Positions 1 through 7,181 of a DNA stretch of 9,399 nucleotides are shown piece by piece. Each line of letters starts with the position of its first letter. Within the stretch, counting starts at the first letter, position 1. Below the pieces are notes generated by a model. The model was not told the DNA's origin, did not search any database, and was given only the letters and a program-made list of their open reading frames with translations. This DNA comes from Pseudomonadota bacterium (lineage in GTDB: Bacteria; Myxococcota_A; UBA796; SXON01), in assembly GCA_005776735.1 (NCBI GenBank), contig SXOM01000046.1, forward strand, positions 1 to 9,399. Direction: 5' to 3'. Both the position numbers and the translations under genes were made by a program.

Positions 1-1
1 C

Positions 2-682
2 GCGCCCCGACCGCGGCCCACGCCCCCGCCCACGCCGCCGACCACGCCGGTGCCGCCCGGCGAGGTCATCGACTTCCCGCGGCGTGCGCGCGAGCCGGTG
101 CGTCCGCCGCCCGCCGACGCACCCGTGCCCCTGGTCCGCCCCGGGCGGCTCTTCGGGATGATCCTGGTCCTGATGTTGCTCCTCGGCGGCGCGTGGGCCG
201 TGCTCGAGCTTTCCAGCCCCACCGCCGCCCCGGTGGTGTCGGTCGGCAAGGCGCGCACCCCCCGCCCGGTCGACCCGCTCGCCGCGGTCGAAGCCGAGCT
301 GCGCAAGGCCCACATCGGCCCGGTGCGCGAAGTGCGCGGCCCCGGCGACCTCGACGACGCCCTGCTCCTGGACCTGCAGCAGCTCGGCGTGCAGGTGGTC
401 TCGGTGCGCGCGCCGGTCGTGCGCTGGACCGGCCGCAAGAAGGACGACCCCGCCGCGGCCGAGGTGCACGTCACCTTCAAGCCCGGCCCCGACCAGAACC
501 GCGACCTCGGCGCCATCGGGCTCGCGGTCGGGCGCTACAAGCTCAAGTACAACCTCCAGGTCGACCCGTTCGAGATCATCATGGAGGGCGACGGCACCCG
601 CGCGGCGACCACCCTCGACCCCGCGGTGGCCGAGCGCTTCGTGCAGGGCCGGGCCACCTTGTCGGAGCTGGTGGCGCCGTAG
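2..682 (+). CDS. Single-pass membrane protein with Pro-rich linker, 5' end outside window
   Basis: I do not recognise the family. The frame is open from the left edge to a TAG at 680-682, giving 226 visible residues. It starts with a Pro/Thr/Arg-rich stretch (residues 1 to about 49), then a hydrophobic helix (about 50-69, FGMILVLMLLLGGAWAVLEL), then a soluble C-terminal part of about 155 residues. A GTG at 50 could serve as a start, but it has no Shine-Dalgarno sequence and sits inside the Pro-rich stretch. I therefore infer that the gene begins upstream, with a cytoplasmic N-terminal domain joined by the Pro-rich linker to the membrane helix. The C-terminal part (mixed alpha/beta by eye, ending in LDPAVAERFVQGRATLSELV) would then be periplasmic. 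No catalytic motif or cysteine is visible. It ends 46 nt before a converging gene. Coding is supported by the strong G/C bias at third positions and by the helix. Function is unknown. Confidence 0.72.
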   Translation, partial: APRPRPTPPPTPPTTPVPPGEVIDFPRRAREPVRPPPADAPVPLVRPGRLFGMILVLMLLLGGAWAVLELSSPTAAPVVSVGKARTPRPVDPLAAVEAELRKAHIGPVREVRGPGDLDDALLLDLQQLGVQVVSVRAPVVRWTGRKKDDPAAAEVHVTFKPGPDQNRDLGAIGLAVGRYKLKYNLQVDPFEIIMEGDGTRAATTLDPAVAERFVQGRATLSELVAP

Positions 683-728
683 TCGGAGCGCGGCGCCGTC
701 CCGCCCCGCCGCGGGGAGCGGCCGGGAA

Positions 729-1471
729 TCAGGCGCCGCCCGAAGGCCTCGTGAGCCGCTGACGGGCGACACGCACGATGAACGCGGTGTTGCCGAGCAG
801 ATAGCGCCGCCACAACCGTCGTGGATCGACCCACAGGCGCGCCAGCCACTCCTGGTTCTGGTGCAAGCTCGCCGGGCCGCGGGAGACGCGACCCGAGACG
901 AAGTCGTGCGTGGCGCCGAGCGCCCACACCACCGGCGCATCGATCGCCCCGCGCCAACGGGCGATCCACCGCTCCTGCGTCGGCGTGCCCATCCCCACCA
1001 GCACGACGTCGGGAGCGAACGCGTTGATTCGTGCGAGGAGCGGGGCGATGTCGGTGTGGAAGCCGTGGTCGGTGTCGATCCCCAGGCCCGGGTGGCGCGC
1101 CTGGAGCGCCGCCGCTGCCGCCGCGGTGACCCCCGGCTCGCCGCCCACCCAGAAGACGCGCCAGTTGCCCTCGGCGCGGGCGGCGAAGTCCCAGATCCAG
1201 TCGGCGCCGGTCATGCGCTCGGGCAGGTGCTGCCCGGTGAGGCGCGCGCCGTACACCACCCCCACCCCGTCGCAATACACGAGGTCGGCGGCCGCGAGGA
1301 ACGCCTGGAGGTCGGGGGCGCCCTGCGCCACGTTGAGGACGTGCACGTTGGCGTACGCGACGGTGATCGACGCACGCGCCGCGATCGCCGCGGCGACGCG
1401 GTCGAGCAGGCCTTGCCGGTCGACCGGGTCGATGCGCACGCCGAGGAGCCGGACGGCGGCGCCGTCGGGCC

Positions 1472-1475
<4 letters not shown>
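729..1475 (-). CDS. WecG/TagA/CpsF family glycosyltransferase (GT26)
   Basis: The 248-residue product has the length and motif order of the WecG/TagA/CpsF family. These enzymes move a sugar (ManNAc or ManNAcA in the known members) from a UDP-sugar to an undecaprenyl-linked acceptor at the inner face of the inner membrane. Visible motifs are YANVHVLNVA (41-50), CDGVGVVYGARL (68-79), ERMTGADWIWD (86-96), the Rossmann-like FWVGGEPG (108-115), GMGTPTQERWI (161-171) and the C-terminal block GATHDFVSG...QEWLARLWVDPRRLWRRYL (187-226). The last block is the basic, membrane-associating appendage typical of the family. The GTG start (1473-1475) overlaps the TGA of the upstream lipoprotein gene in a GTGA, implying translational coupling; the first conserved strand follows about 10 residues later. 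The usual RAP after the SG is here VSRGPASLHQNQEW, a mild variation. No other polysaccharide genes lie nearby, so the sugar and acceptor cannot be named. Confidence 0.9.
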
Positions 1476-2641
<1,166 letters not shown>

Positions 2642-2797
2642 GGCCGGCAGCTTAGCGCGAAAATCGGCGGACCGCGACGCCCGGGCGCCCCGCCGCGACC
2701 GTCCGCGGTTCGGGCCGGGGCGGGCGCGGGGCGCACGCCGGTGCGCGGGGCGTCGGAAGCCGGGCGCAATCCGCGGAGGAGGTGGCTACACTGCCGC
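2642..2797. promoter_or_regulatory. Divergent intergenic region between two lipoprotein genes
   Basis: This 156-nt region separates two genes that diverge, so it should hold promoters for both. For the + gene, TACACT (2787-2792) resembles a -10 box and ends 5 nt before the ATG; GGAGGAGGT (2775-2783) resembles a Shine-Dalgarno sequence but sits 14 nt from the ATG, which is too far to be ideal. For the minus gene, GCTAAG (2656-2651) lies 9 nt before its GTG in a short AT island. No convincing -35 box is seen for either. A 6-bp stem (GCGCAC 2731-2736, GTGCGC 2741-2746) lies between two copies of GCGCGGGGCG (2724-2733 and 2743-2752, the second overlapping the stem). At this GC content that may be chance. 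Confidence 0.45.
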
Positions 2798-3097
2798 ATG
2801 TTCTGGCTCCTGCTCGGCGCGTGCAGCTTCGCCTCCCCGCCCGAGACGGGTTTCGTCGCCTTCGACACCGGCAGCTTCTGCTTCGACACCGGCGAGGACC
2901 TCCGCTACGCCGACGTCGACGGCGACGGGTACGGCGACCCGGACGCGGCCCTGACGCGGTGCGACGCCCCGGAGAGCTTCGTCAAGCGGGCGGGCGATTG
3001 TAACGACGCGCGCGCGGACATGAACCCGGCCGCGCCCGACGCCTGCGGCGACGGCGTCGACATGGACTGCGACGGGAGCGACCCGACCTGTCGGTAG
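2798..3097 (+). CDS. Small predicted lipoprotein with one MopE-like metal-binding motif
   Basis: The ATG at 2798 gives a 99-residue product. The first residues, MFWLLLGACS, form a very short signal with lipobox LGAC (Cys9 lipidated). After a Thr/Gly/Phe linker comes one copy of the Asp- and Cys-rich repeat known from MopE-type proteins: YADVDGDGYGDPDA (37-50), a Cys near 55, AGDCNDARADMNPAAPD (65-81), then CGDGVDMDCDGSDPTC (83-98). In myxobacterial-type genomes this motif usually occurs at the end of, or repeated in, large exported proteins. It is annotated as a putative metal-binding motif (copper in the founding protein MopE; calcium-like DxDGDG loops are also apparent). Here the protein is little more than the motif on a lipid anchor. 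A much longer open frame runs into it from upstream, but the lipobox fixes the start here. It stops 4 nt before the converging radical SAM gene. The ligand is not known. Confidence 0.8.
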   Translation: MFWLLLGACSFASPPETGFVAFDTGSFCFDTGEDLRYADVDGDGYGDPDAALTRCDAPESFVKRAGDCNDARADMNPAAPDACGDGVDMDCDGSDPTCR

Positions 3098-3101
3098 CAG
3101 C

Positions 3102-4622
3102 TCAGTCGGGCTGCAGCTCGGGCGGGGTCACCCGGCCCGGCGGCACCGGGCGCGGCGGCGTACGGCTGCCGAGGAAGCGGAAGAGGCGGCGGGCGCTCCG
3201 CGCCTTGTGCTTGAGGTCGGCCAACCCCGACACCCCGCGGGCGGTCTTGGCGAGGCCCGACGGGCTCAGGTACTGCGCGGAGTAGGCCAGCTTGAGCGCG
3301 AGCTTCAGCTCCCAGGCGCGCAGGTGGGGCAGGTCGACGATCGCGTCACGCTGGTTGTCGACGGGGAAGAAGTCGCCCTCGGTGAACCAGCCTTCGCGGC
3401 GGGCGATGTCGTAGAGCTCGGTGGACGGGGAGGGGAGCGCCACCGAGTAGTGCACAAACCGCGTGCCCAGGCTGCGCGCGGCGCGCCAACTGTTGAACAG
3501 GGTGCGCCACGTCTCGTGTTGCGACGCCCCCATCAGCACGCTCACCTCGGGGTGTACGCCGGCCTCGCGGCAGGTCTGCACGGCCTTGTGTACGTCTTTG
3601 ACCTTGAGGTCCTTGGCCATGTCGTCCAACAGGCCGTCGTCGAAGCTCTCGCTGCCCATGTAGACCAGCTTGCAGCCCGCGCCCGCCATGGCGCGCAGCG
3701 TGGCCGGGTCGTGGAGCATGTTGGCGCGTGCGAGGCACAACCAGTGCAGGCCGAGGGGGGCGATGCGCTCGCAGATCTGGCGGGTGCGCGGGTTGCCCCA
3801 GGTGAAGATGTTGTCGGCCACCTCGACGCCCTGGTAGCCGAGCGCGGCGATGTCCTCGAATTCGGCGACGATCTGGTCGACGGTGCGCTTGCGGAGCGGC
3901 GGGCGCTCGACGTAGGTGGGCTGCAGCCGCTTGAACTCGAGCTCGATCATCTGATCGATGGCGTTGGGCGTGCAGAAGGTGCAGCGGAACCCACAACCGC
4001 GGCTCACGACCATCGTGGTGATCGGGTGCACGTCCAGGCGGTTGGCCCGGTAGCGCCCGCGCAACAGGCGGCGGTCGGGCATCGGCAGCGCCGACACGTC
4101 GAGGAGCGGGCGGAAGCCGCTGCGCACCATGGCGCCGCGTTCTCGGCGGGCCAGGCCGGCCACGGACTCCAGCGTGCGCTCCCCGCGCCACGCTTCGTCG
4201 AGCTCCTGGAGGGTGGCCTCCGGCTCGCCGAGCAGGCACCACGTGCGGTCGTCGTCGACGAACTCGTCGGGCCGCCACGTGGGGGCGGTGCCCATGTAGA
4301 CGGCCCGGAGGCCGGGGTTGCACTCGCGCAGGCGGCGCATCGCCAGGATGTCCTCCTCGGCGGAGAGGTAGACGCTGTGCGACACCGCGACGTCCCACCG
4401 TTCGCTGCGGGCGAGGGCGTCGAACGCGGCCAGGTCCATCCCTTCGGCGGGACAGTCGACCAGGCGGACGTCCCACCCGAGGCGCGCCTGCGCCACCGTC
4501 GCGAGCTGGAGAAAGTGCACCGGCGGCTTGTAGTCGTAGCCGTAGTTGCAGCCGTAGACGCGGTCCACGGCCAGGCCATGCCGGCTGAGTTGTACCGGTG
4601 GTACGAAGAAGAGGGCGCGCAC
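3102..4622 (-). CDS. B12-binding-type radical SAM protein
   Basis: The 506-residue product has the two-domain plan of cobalamin-dependent radical SAM enzymes (BchE / P-methylase-like class). Residues 1 to about 145 form a Rossmann-like domain (LFFVPPVQ at the start; PPVHFLQLATVAQARLGWDVRLVDCP at 33-58; AVYMGTAPTW at 107-116; LLGEPEATLQEL at 130-141). A linker with LPMPDRRLL (179-187) leads to the radical SAM barrel, whose CX3CX2C (Cys210, Cys214, Cys217 in VVSRGCGFRCTFCTPN) would bind the 4Fe-4S cluster and S-adenosylmethionine. Later barrel strands are visible (GVEVADNIFTW 265-275; LVYMGSESFDDGLL 319-332; VSVLMGAS 360-367). The classical DxHxxG cobalamin ligand is not seen in the N-terminal domain, as in several members of this class, so B12 use is inferred only from the fold. 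The C-terminal tail (about 480-506) is basic, then Pro-rich. The GTG start places MRALFFVPP at the N-terminus, as expected. Substrate unknown. Confidence 0.88.
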   Translation of the reverse strand: MRALFFVPPVQLSRHGLAVDRVYGCNYGYDYKPPVHFLQLATVAQARLGWDVRLVDCPAEGMDLAAFDALARSERWDVAVSHSVYLSAEEDILAMRRLRECNPGLRAVYMGTAPTWRPDEFVDDDRTWCLLGEPEATLQELDEAWRGERTLESVAGLARRERGAMVRSGFRPLLDVSALPMPDRRLLRGRYRANRLDVHPITTMVVSRGCGFRCTFCTPNAIDQMIELEFKRLQPTYVERPPLRKRTVDQIVAEFEDIAALGYQGVEVADNIFTWGNPRTRQICERIAPLGLHWLCLARANMLHDPATLRAMAGAGCKLVYMGSESFDDGLLDDMAKDLKVKDVHKAVQTCREAGVHPEVSVLMGASQHETWRTLFNSWRAARSLGTRFVHYSVALPSPSTELYDIARREGWFTEGDFFPVDNQRDAIVDLPHLRAWELKLALKLAYSAQYLSPSGLAKTARGVSGLADLKHKARSARRLFRFLGSRTPPRPVPPGRVTPPELQPD

Positions 4623-4739
4623 GGGGGGTACCTGCCGCCGTCATAGCCGCGGGGGACGGGCCGGCGCGACCACCGCGTGGTGGAGCCGGCGCGCGGCGGG
4701 GGGTGGGCTACAAAGCGGGCGGCGGCCGAGCCGCGGCCG
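4623..4739 (-). promoter_or_regulatory. Intergenic region upstream of the radical SAM gene
   Basis: These 117 nt lie between the HEAT-protein stop and the radical SAM start, both on the minus strand. On the minus strand GGCTATGAC contains TATGAC (4645-4640), a -10-like box that would give a leader of roughly 10 nt. A 5-bp stem (CCACC 4670-4674, GGTGG 4679-4683) lies between two copies of CCGGCGCG (4661-4668, 4686-4693). It has no T tract, so it is not a convincing intrinsic terminator. The presence of a separate promoter suggests the radical SAM gene need not be co-transcribed with the HEAT gene. Confidence 0.35.
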
Positions 4740-5141
4740 CTACTCGTCGTCGGCGGCGCCGCGGCCCTCGATCGCGAGGATGGCCTCGGCGGCAGCCAGC
4801 CGCACCTCGGCGTCGACGTCGTCCAGGCACACGCGCAGCGCGCCGAGCGCATCGGCCGCCCGCAAGTCTTCCAGCGAGCGGCACGCTTCGGCGCGGACCA
4901 CGCCGTCGCGATCGTCGAGCGCGGCGATGAGCGGCGCCACTGCCCCGCGCGCGCCGGAGAAGCCGAGCAACTGCACACACAAGAAGCGCAGCACCGCGTC
5001 CTTCTTGCTGCGGTCGAGGCACTCGATCAGGTCGGGGAGCGCGCCCTCGCGGTCGAAGAGCACCGCGTCGAACGCCGCGTCGGCCGCGACCGGGTCGGGG
5101 TCCCGCATGCGGTCGAACAGGTCTTTGTAGCGCGGTCGCAC
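4740..5141 (-). CDS. Small HEAT-repeat protein
   Basis: A 133-residue protein made almost entirely of paired amphipathic helices of the HEAT / PBS-lyase-like type. At least three repeats are readable: about 35-62 (LPDLIECLDRSKKDAVLRFLCVQLLG), 66-94 (AVAPLIAALDDRDGVVRAEACRSLEDL) and 97-125 (ALGALRVCLDDVDAEVRLAAAEAILAI). The D-x-x-VR-x-x-A-x-x-x-L consensus is clear in the last two. An additional degenerate unit may cover 13-30. There is no signal peptide or membrane segment, so it is probably cytoplasmic. Such proteins act as protein-binding scaffolds, and the partner cannot be read from sequence. The GTG start has no Shine-Dalgarno sequence; GATAAG lies 8 nt upstream. It diverges from surE across 63 nt and lies 117 nt upstream of the radical SAM gene on the same strand. 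A link to that enzyme is possible but unproven. Confidence 0.85.
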   Translation of the reverse strand: MRPRYKDLFDRMRDPDPVAADAAFDAVLFDREGALPDLIECLDRSKKDAVLRFLCVQLLGFSGARGAVAPLIAALDDRDGVVRAEACRSLEDLRAADALGALRVCLDDVDAEVRLAAAEAILAIEGRGAADDE

Positions 5142-5204
5142 GCGGGCGCCTTATCCCGCCGCACCGGGCGCCCGCCCGCGCGATTCTTGATATCAGCGCC
5201 CGGC
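5142..5204. promoter_or_regulatory. Short divergent promoter region between HEAT gene and surE
   Basis: Only 63 nt separate two divergent starts, so both promoters must overlap here or extend into the coding regions. AT islands stand out in a GC-rich background. On the minus strand GATAAG (5155-5150) lies 8 nt before the HEAT GTG. On the + strand the perfect palindrome TGATATCA (5188-5195) lies 9 nt before the surE GTG. Neither gene has a Shine-Dalgarno sequence, which would fit a leaderless or near-leaderless transcript. No -35 box is convincing. Confidence 0.4.
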
Positions 5205-5960
5205 GTGCGGATCCTCCTCTCCAACGACGACGGCATCGAGGCGGCCGGGCTCGAGGCCCTCGAGCGGGCCGTGGCCCCCCTGGGCGAGGTCTACACGGTG
5301 GCGCCCGCCACCGAGCAGTCCGCCAAGAGCCACAGCTTCACGATGTACGAGCCCTTGCGGGTGATCGAGTACGGGCCGCGGCGATGGGCGGTCACCGGCA
5401 CCCCGGCCGACGCGGTGTACCTCGCCGTGCACGGGCTCCTGCCGGTCATGCCCGACCTCGTGATCTCGGGGATCAACCGGGGTTCCAACCTGGGTACCGA
5501 CGTCCTGTACTCCGGCACGGTCGCCGCCGCGCGCGAAGGGGCGGCCAACGACCTGCCCGCGATCGCGGTGTCGTTGCACGTGCCCGACGGCTCGCGCGAG
5601 CTGCACTGGGAAACGGCGATGCACGTGGCCGTGCGCGTGGCGCAGGCGGTCATCGACGCCCCGTTGGCGCTCGGGCAGGTGCTCAACGTCAACGTGCCCA
5701 ACGTGCCGCTGGCGGCGCTCAAGGGGCTCCGCGTCGCGCCGCTCGCGCGGCGCCGCTACGCTCCGATGGTGAAGGAGTCGGTCGACCCCCGCGGGAAGCG
5801 CTACTACTGGATCGGCGGCCCGCACGATCGGTTCGACGGCGAGGCCGGCGCCGACGGCCCGCTGTGTTTGTCGGGGTGGGCCACGCTCACGCCGATGTCG
5901 CTCGACATGACCGCCCACGATGCCCTCGCCGCCGTGCGGGCGCTGGGCCTGGAGTCCTGA
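5205..5960 (+). CDS. surE: 5'/3'-nucleotidase SurE
   Basis: SurE is a metal-dependent nucleoside 5'- and 3'-monophosphate phosphatase of the cytoplasm, linked to stationary-phase survival. The 251-residue product has normal family length and begins with the signature MRILLSNDDGI. From memory of the Escherichia coli protein, the metal ligands correspond to Asp8, Asp9, Ser39 (in APATEQSAKS) and Asn91 (in SGINRGSNLGTDVLYSGTVAAAREG, 88-112). All are present. VTGTPADAVYLAV (63-75) and the late block DPRGKRYYWIGGP (194-206) also match, as does the C-terminal TPMSLDMTAHDAL. The GTG at 5205 is chosen because the family starts exactly at this MRILLSNDDG; longer in-frame extensions upstream are not family-like. 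No Shine-Dalgarno sequence is visible. It is the first gene of an operon, and its TGA is directly followed by the next start codon. Confidence 0.96.
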   Translation: MRILLSNDDGIEAAGLEALERAVAPLGEVYTVAPATEQSAKSHSFTMYEPLRVIEYGPRRWAVTGTPADAVYLAVHGLLPVMPDLVISGINRGSNLGTDVLYSGTVAAAREGAANDLPAIAVSLHVPDGSRELHWETAMHVAVRVAQAVIDAPLALGQVLNVNVPNVPLAALKGLRVAPLARRRYAPMVKESVDPRGKRYYWIGGPHDRFDGEAGADGPLCLSGWATLTPMSLDMTAHDALAAVRALGLES

Positions 5961-6599
5961 GTGTTCCACGACCTGCTCCGCACCTGGTTCGAGTGGTCCC
6001 GCGACGCCGGCTACGCCGGGGTGTTCACGATGATGGCGTTGGAGAGCACGATCGTGCCGGTCCCGTCCGAGATCATCATGCCCCCCGCCGGCTACTGGGC
6101 GGCGCAGGGCAAGATGAGCCTGCCCGGCGTGATCCTCGCCGGCGGCCTCGGCAGCACCTTCGGCTCCAGCCTCTGCTACGGGCTCACCTACACGGCCGGC
6201 CGCGCGTTCGTGGCGCGATGGGGGCGCTACTTCCTGCTCCCGCCCGAGCGCCTCGCGCTCGCCGAGGCGTGGTTGGCGCAGTTCGCGCTGCCCGGTGTCT
6301 TCTTCGCGCGGCTGCTCCCCGTGGTGCGCCACCTCATCGGCTTTCCCGCCGGGCTCGTGCGCCTGCCGTTCTGGTCGTTCGCCGCGGTCACCTTCGTCGG
6401 GTCGACGCTGTGGTGCGCCGTGCTGGCGATCTTCGGCCAGAAGACGCTCGGCGCGCGCCCCGACCTCCTCGACGATCCCGCGGCGTTGTCCCACGTCATC
6501 AAGCACGACCTGCTGTGGTTCGTGCTCCTGGTCTTCGGGCTCGGCGCGGGATGGACGTTCATCAAGTGGTACCAAACCCGGAAGGTGGCCCGTGTCTGA
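5961..6599 (+). CDS. DedA-family (SNARE-associated/VTT domain) membrane protein
   Basis: A 212-residue inner-membrane protein of the DedA superfamily. Family members are needed for envelope integrity, and some are shown to flip undecaprenyl phosphate or phosphatidylethanolamine. Visible features are the acidic re-entrant motif ALESTIVPVPSEIIMPPAGYWA (26-47, with Glu28, Pro33, Pro35, Glu37), the Gly-rich segment ILAGGLGSTFGSSLCYGL (58-75) and the basic motif FFARLLPVVRHLIGFPAGL (114-132, with Arg117 and Arg123). Hydrophobic helices follow at about 138-158 and 184-201. The protein ends in a basic tail. These Glu/Pro and Arg residues are the conserved functional ones in the family. The start is GTG immediately after the surE TGA with no gap, so translation is probably coupled. 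Its end overlaps apt by 8 nt. Which lipid it moves cannot be told from sequence. Confidence 0.92.
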   Translation: MFHDLLRTWFEWSRDAGYAGVFTMMALESTIVPVPSEIIMPPAGYWAAQGKMSLPGVILAGGLGSTFGSSLCYGLTYTAGRAFVARWGRYFLLPPERLALAEAWLAQFALPGVFFARLLPVVRHLIGFPAGLVRLPFWSFAAVTFVGSTLWCAVLAIFGQKTLGARPDLLDDPAALSHVIKHDLLWFVLLVFGLGAGWTFIKWYQTRKVARV

Positions 6600-7119
6600 C
6601 CTGCAATCGCGCCTGAAGTCCACGATCCGCGACGTTCCCGACTTCCCCAAGCCGGGCCTCCTGTTCAAGGACCTCACGCCGGTCCTCAGCGCCCCCGCCC
6701 TGATGGCCGCCATCACCGACCGCTTCGCCGACGCGTGGCACGCCCGGGGCGTCGACGCGGTGGTCGGCATGGAGTCGCGCGGGTTCCTCTTCGGGATGCC
6801 GCTCGCGATGCGGCTCGGGGTGCCGTTCGTGCCGGCGCGCAAGCCGGGCAAGCTCCCCTACCACAAGGTGTCGGAGAGCTACGCGTTGGAGTACGGCCAC
6901 GCCACGCTCGAGCTGCACGAGGACGCGTTGTCCGCGGGCCAGCGGGCGCTCATCGTCGACGACCTCATCGCGACCGGCGGCACGGCGTTGGCCACCGCGC
7001 GGCTGGTGGAGCGCCTGGGCGCCCACGTCGTCGGGTTCGGGTTCGTGATCGAGCTCGGCTTCCTCGACGGCCGGAAGGCCCTCGAAAAGTACGCTGTCGA
7101 CTCGATCGTCGCCTACTGA
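6592..7119 (+). CDS. apt: Adenine phosphoribosyltransferase
   Basis: Apt converts adenine and PRPP to AMP and pyrophosphate in cytoplasmic purine salvage. The 175-residue product matches the family end to end: LKSTIRDVPDFPKPGLLFKDLTPVL (8-32), VVGMESRGFLFG (57-68), the flexible loop VPARKPGKLPY (80-90), ESYALEYGHATLELHEDAL (95-113), and the PRPP loop ALIVDDLIATGGTALA (119-134) with the diagnostic acidic pair Asp123-Asp124. The C-terminal GFVIELGFLDGRKAL (150-164) is also typical. The start is GTG at 6592, inside the end of the DedA gene (8-nt overlap). GGAAGG (6580-6585), 6 nt upstream, is a suitable ribosome binding site. It is the last gene of the surE-dedA-apt unit, since a new promoter region and palindrome follow. 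Confidence 0.96.
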   Translation: MSDLQSRLKSTIRDVPDFPKPGLLFKDLTPVLSAPALMAAITDRFADAWHARGVDAVVGMESRGFLFGMPLAMRLGVPFVPARKPGKLPYHKVSESYALEYGHATLELHEDALSAGQRALIVDDLIATGGTALATARLVERLGAHVVGFGFVIELGFLDGRKALEKYAVDSIVAY

Positions 7120-7134
7120 GTCGAAAAACGTGCT

Positions 7135-7154
7135 CGTTCAGTATTGACTGAACG
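7135..7154. promoter_or_regulatory. Perfect 8+4+8 inverted repeat, candidate operator
   Basis: CGTTCAGT (7135-7142) and ACTGAACG (7147-7154) are exact reverse complements around a 4-nt centre. A second, smaller perfect palindrome CGTAC-T-GTACG (7153-7163) abuts it. Both stand out by their AT content and lie just upstream of the GbsR-like gene, overlapping its candidate -35 box. I read it as the autoregulatory binding site of that regulator. It is not a terminator for apt, since no T tract follows. Confidence 0.65.
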
Positions 7155-7172
7155 TACTGTACGACCTATGAC
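7144..7172 (+). promoter_or_regulatory. Candidate sigma-70-type promoter of the GbsR operon
   Basis: TTGACT (7144-7149) matches five of six bases of the -35 consensus, and 17 nt later TATGAC (7167-7172) matches four of six of the -10. Transcription would start near 7179, just upstream of the ribosome binding site. An alternative -10 is TACTGT (7155-7160), but it lacks a good -35. The operator palindrome covers the -35 in either reading. Confidence 0.5.
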
Positions 7173-7181
7173 GAGGGCGTC

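Noticed and set aside
704..716. CCCCG-CCG-CGGGG hairpin between the converging genes at the left as a terminator
   Set aside because: The stem is only 5 bp and has no T tract on either strand. GC-rich hairpins of this size are expected by chance here.
3207..4646. 479-codon + strand open frame opposite the radical SAM gene
   Set aside because: It has antisense composition without domains, and the opposite strand carries a complete radical SAM enzyme with all key motifs.
4677..5960. SurE as a 427-residue protein with an N-terminal extension
   Set aside because: The extension is antisense to the HEAT gene and low-complexity. SurE proteins begin at MRILLSNDDG, here the GTG at 5205.
5193..6851. 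552-codon minus-strand open frame opposite surE, dedA and apt
   Set aside because: It spans three unrelated well-supported genes in antisense. Its product is rich in Arg, His and Gly with no recognisable domain.
7135..7154. The palindrome after apt as an intrinsic terminator
   Set aside because: No T run follows in either direction, and its position over the next gene's -35 box fits an operator better.
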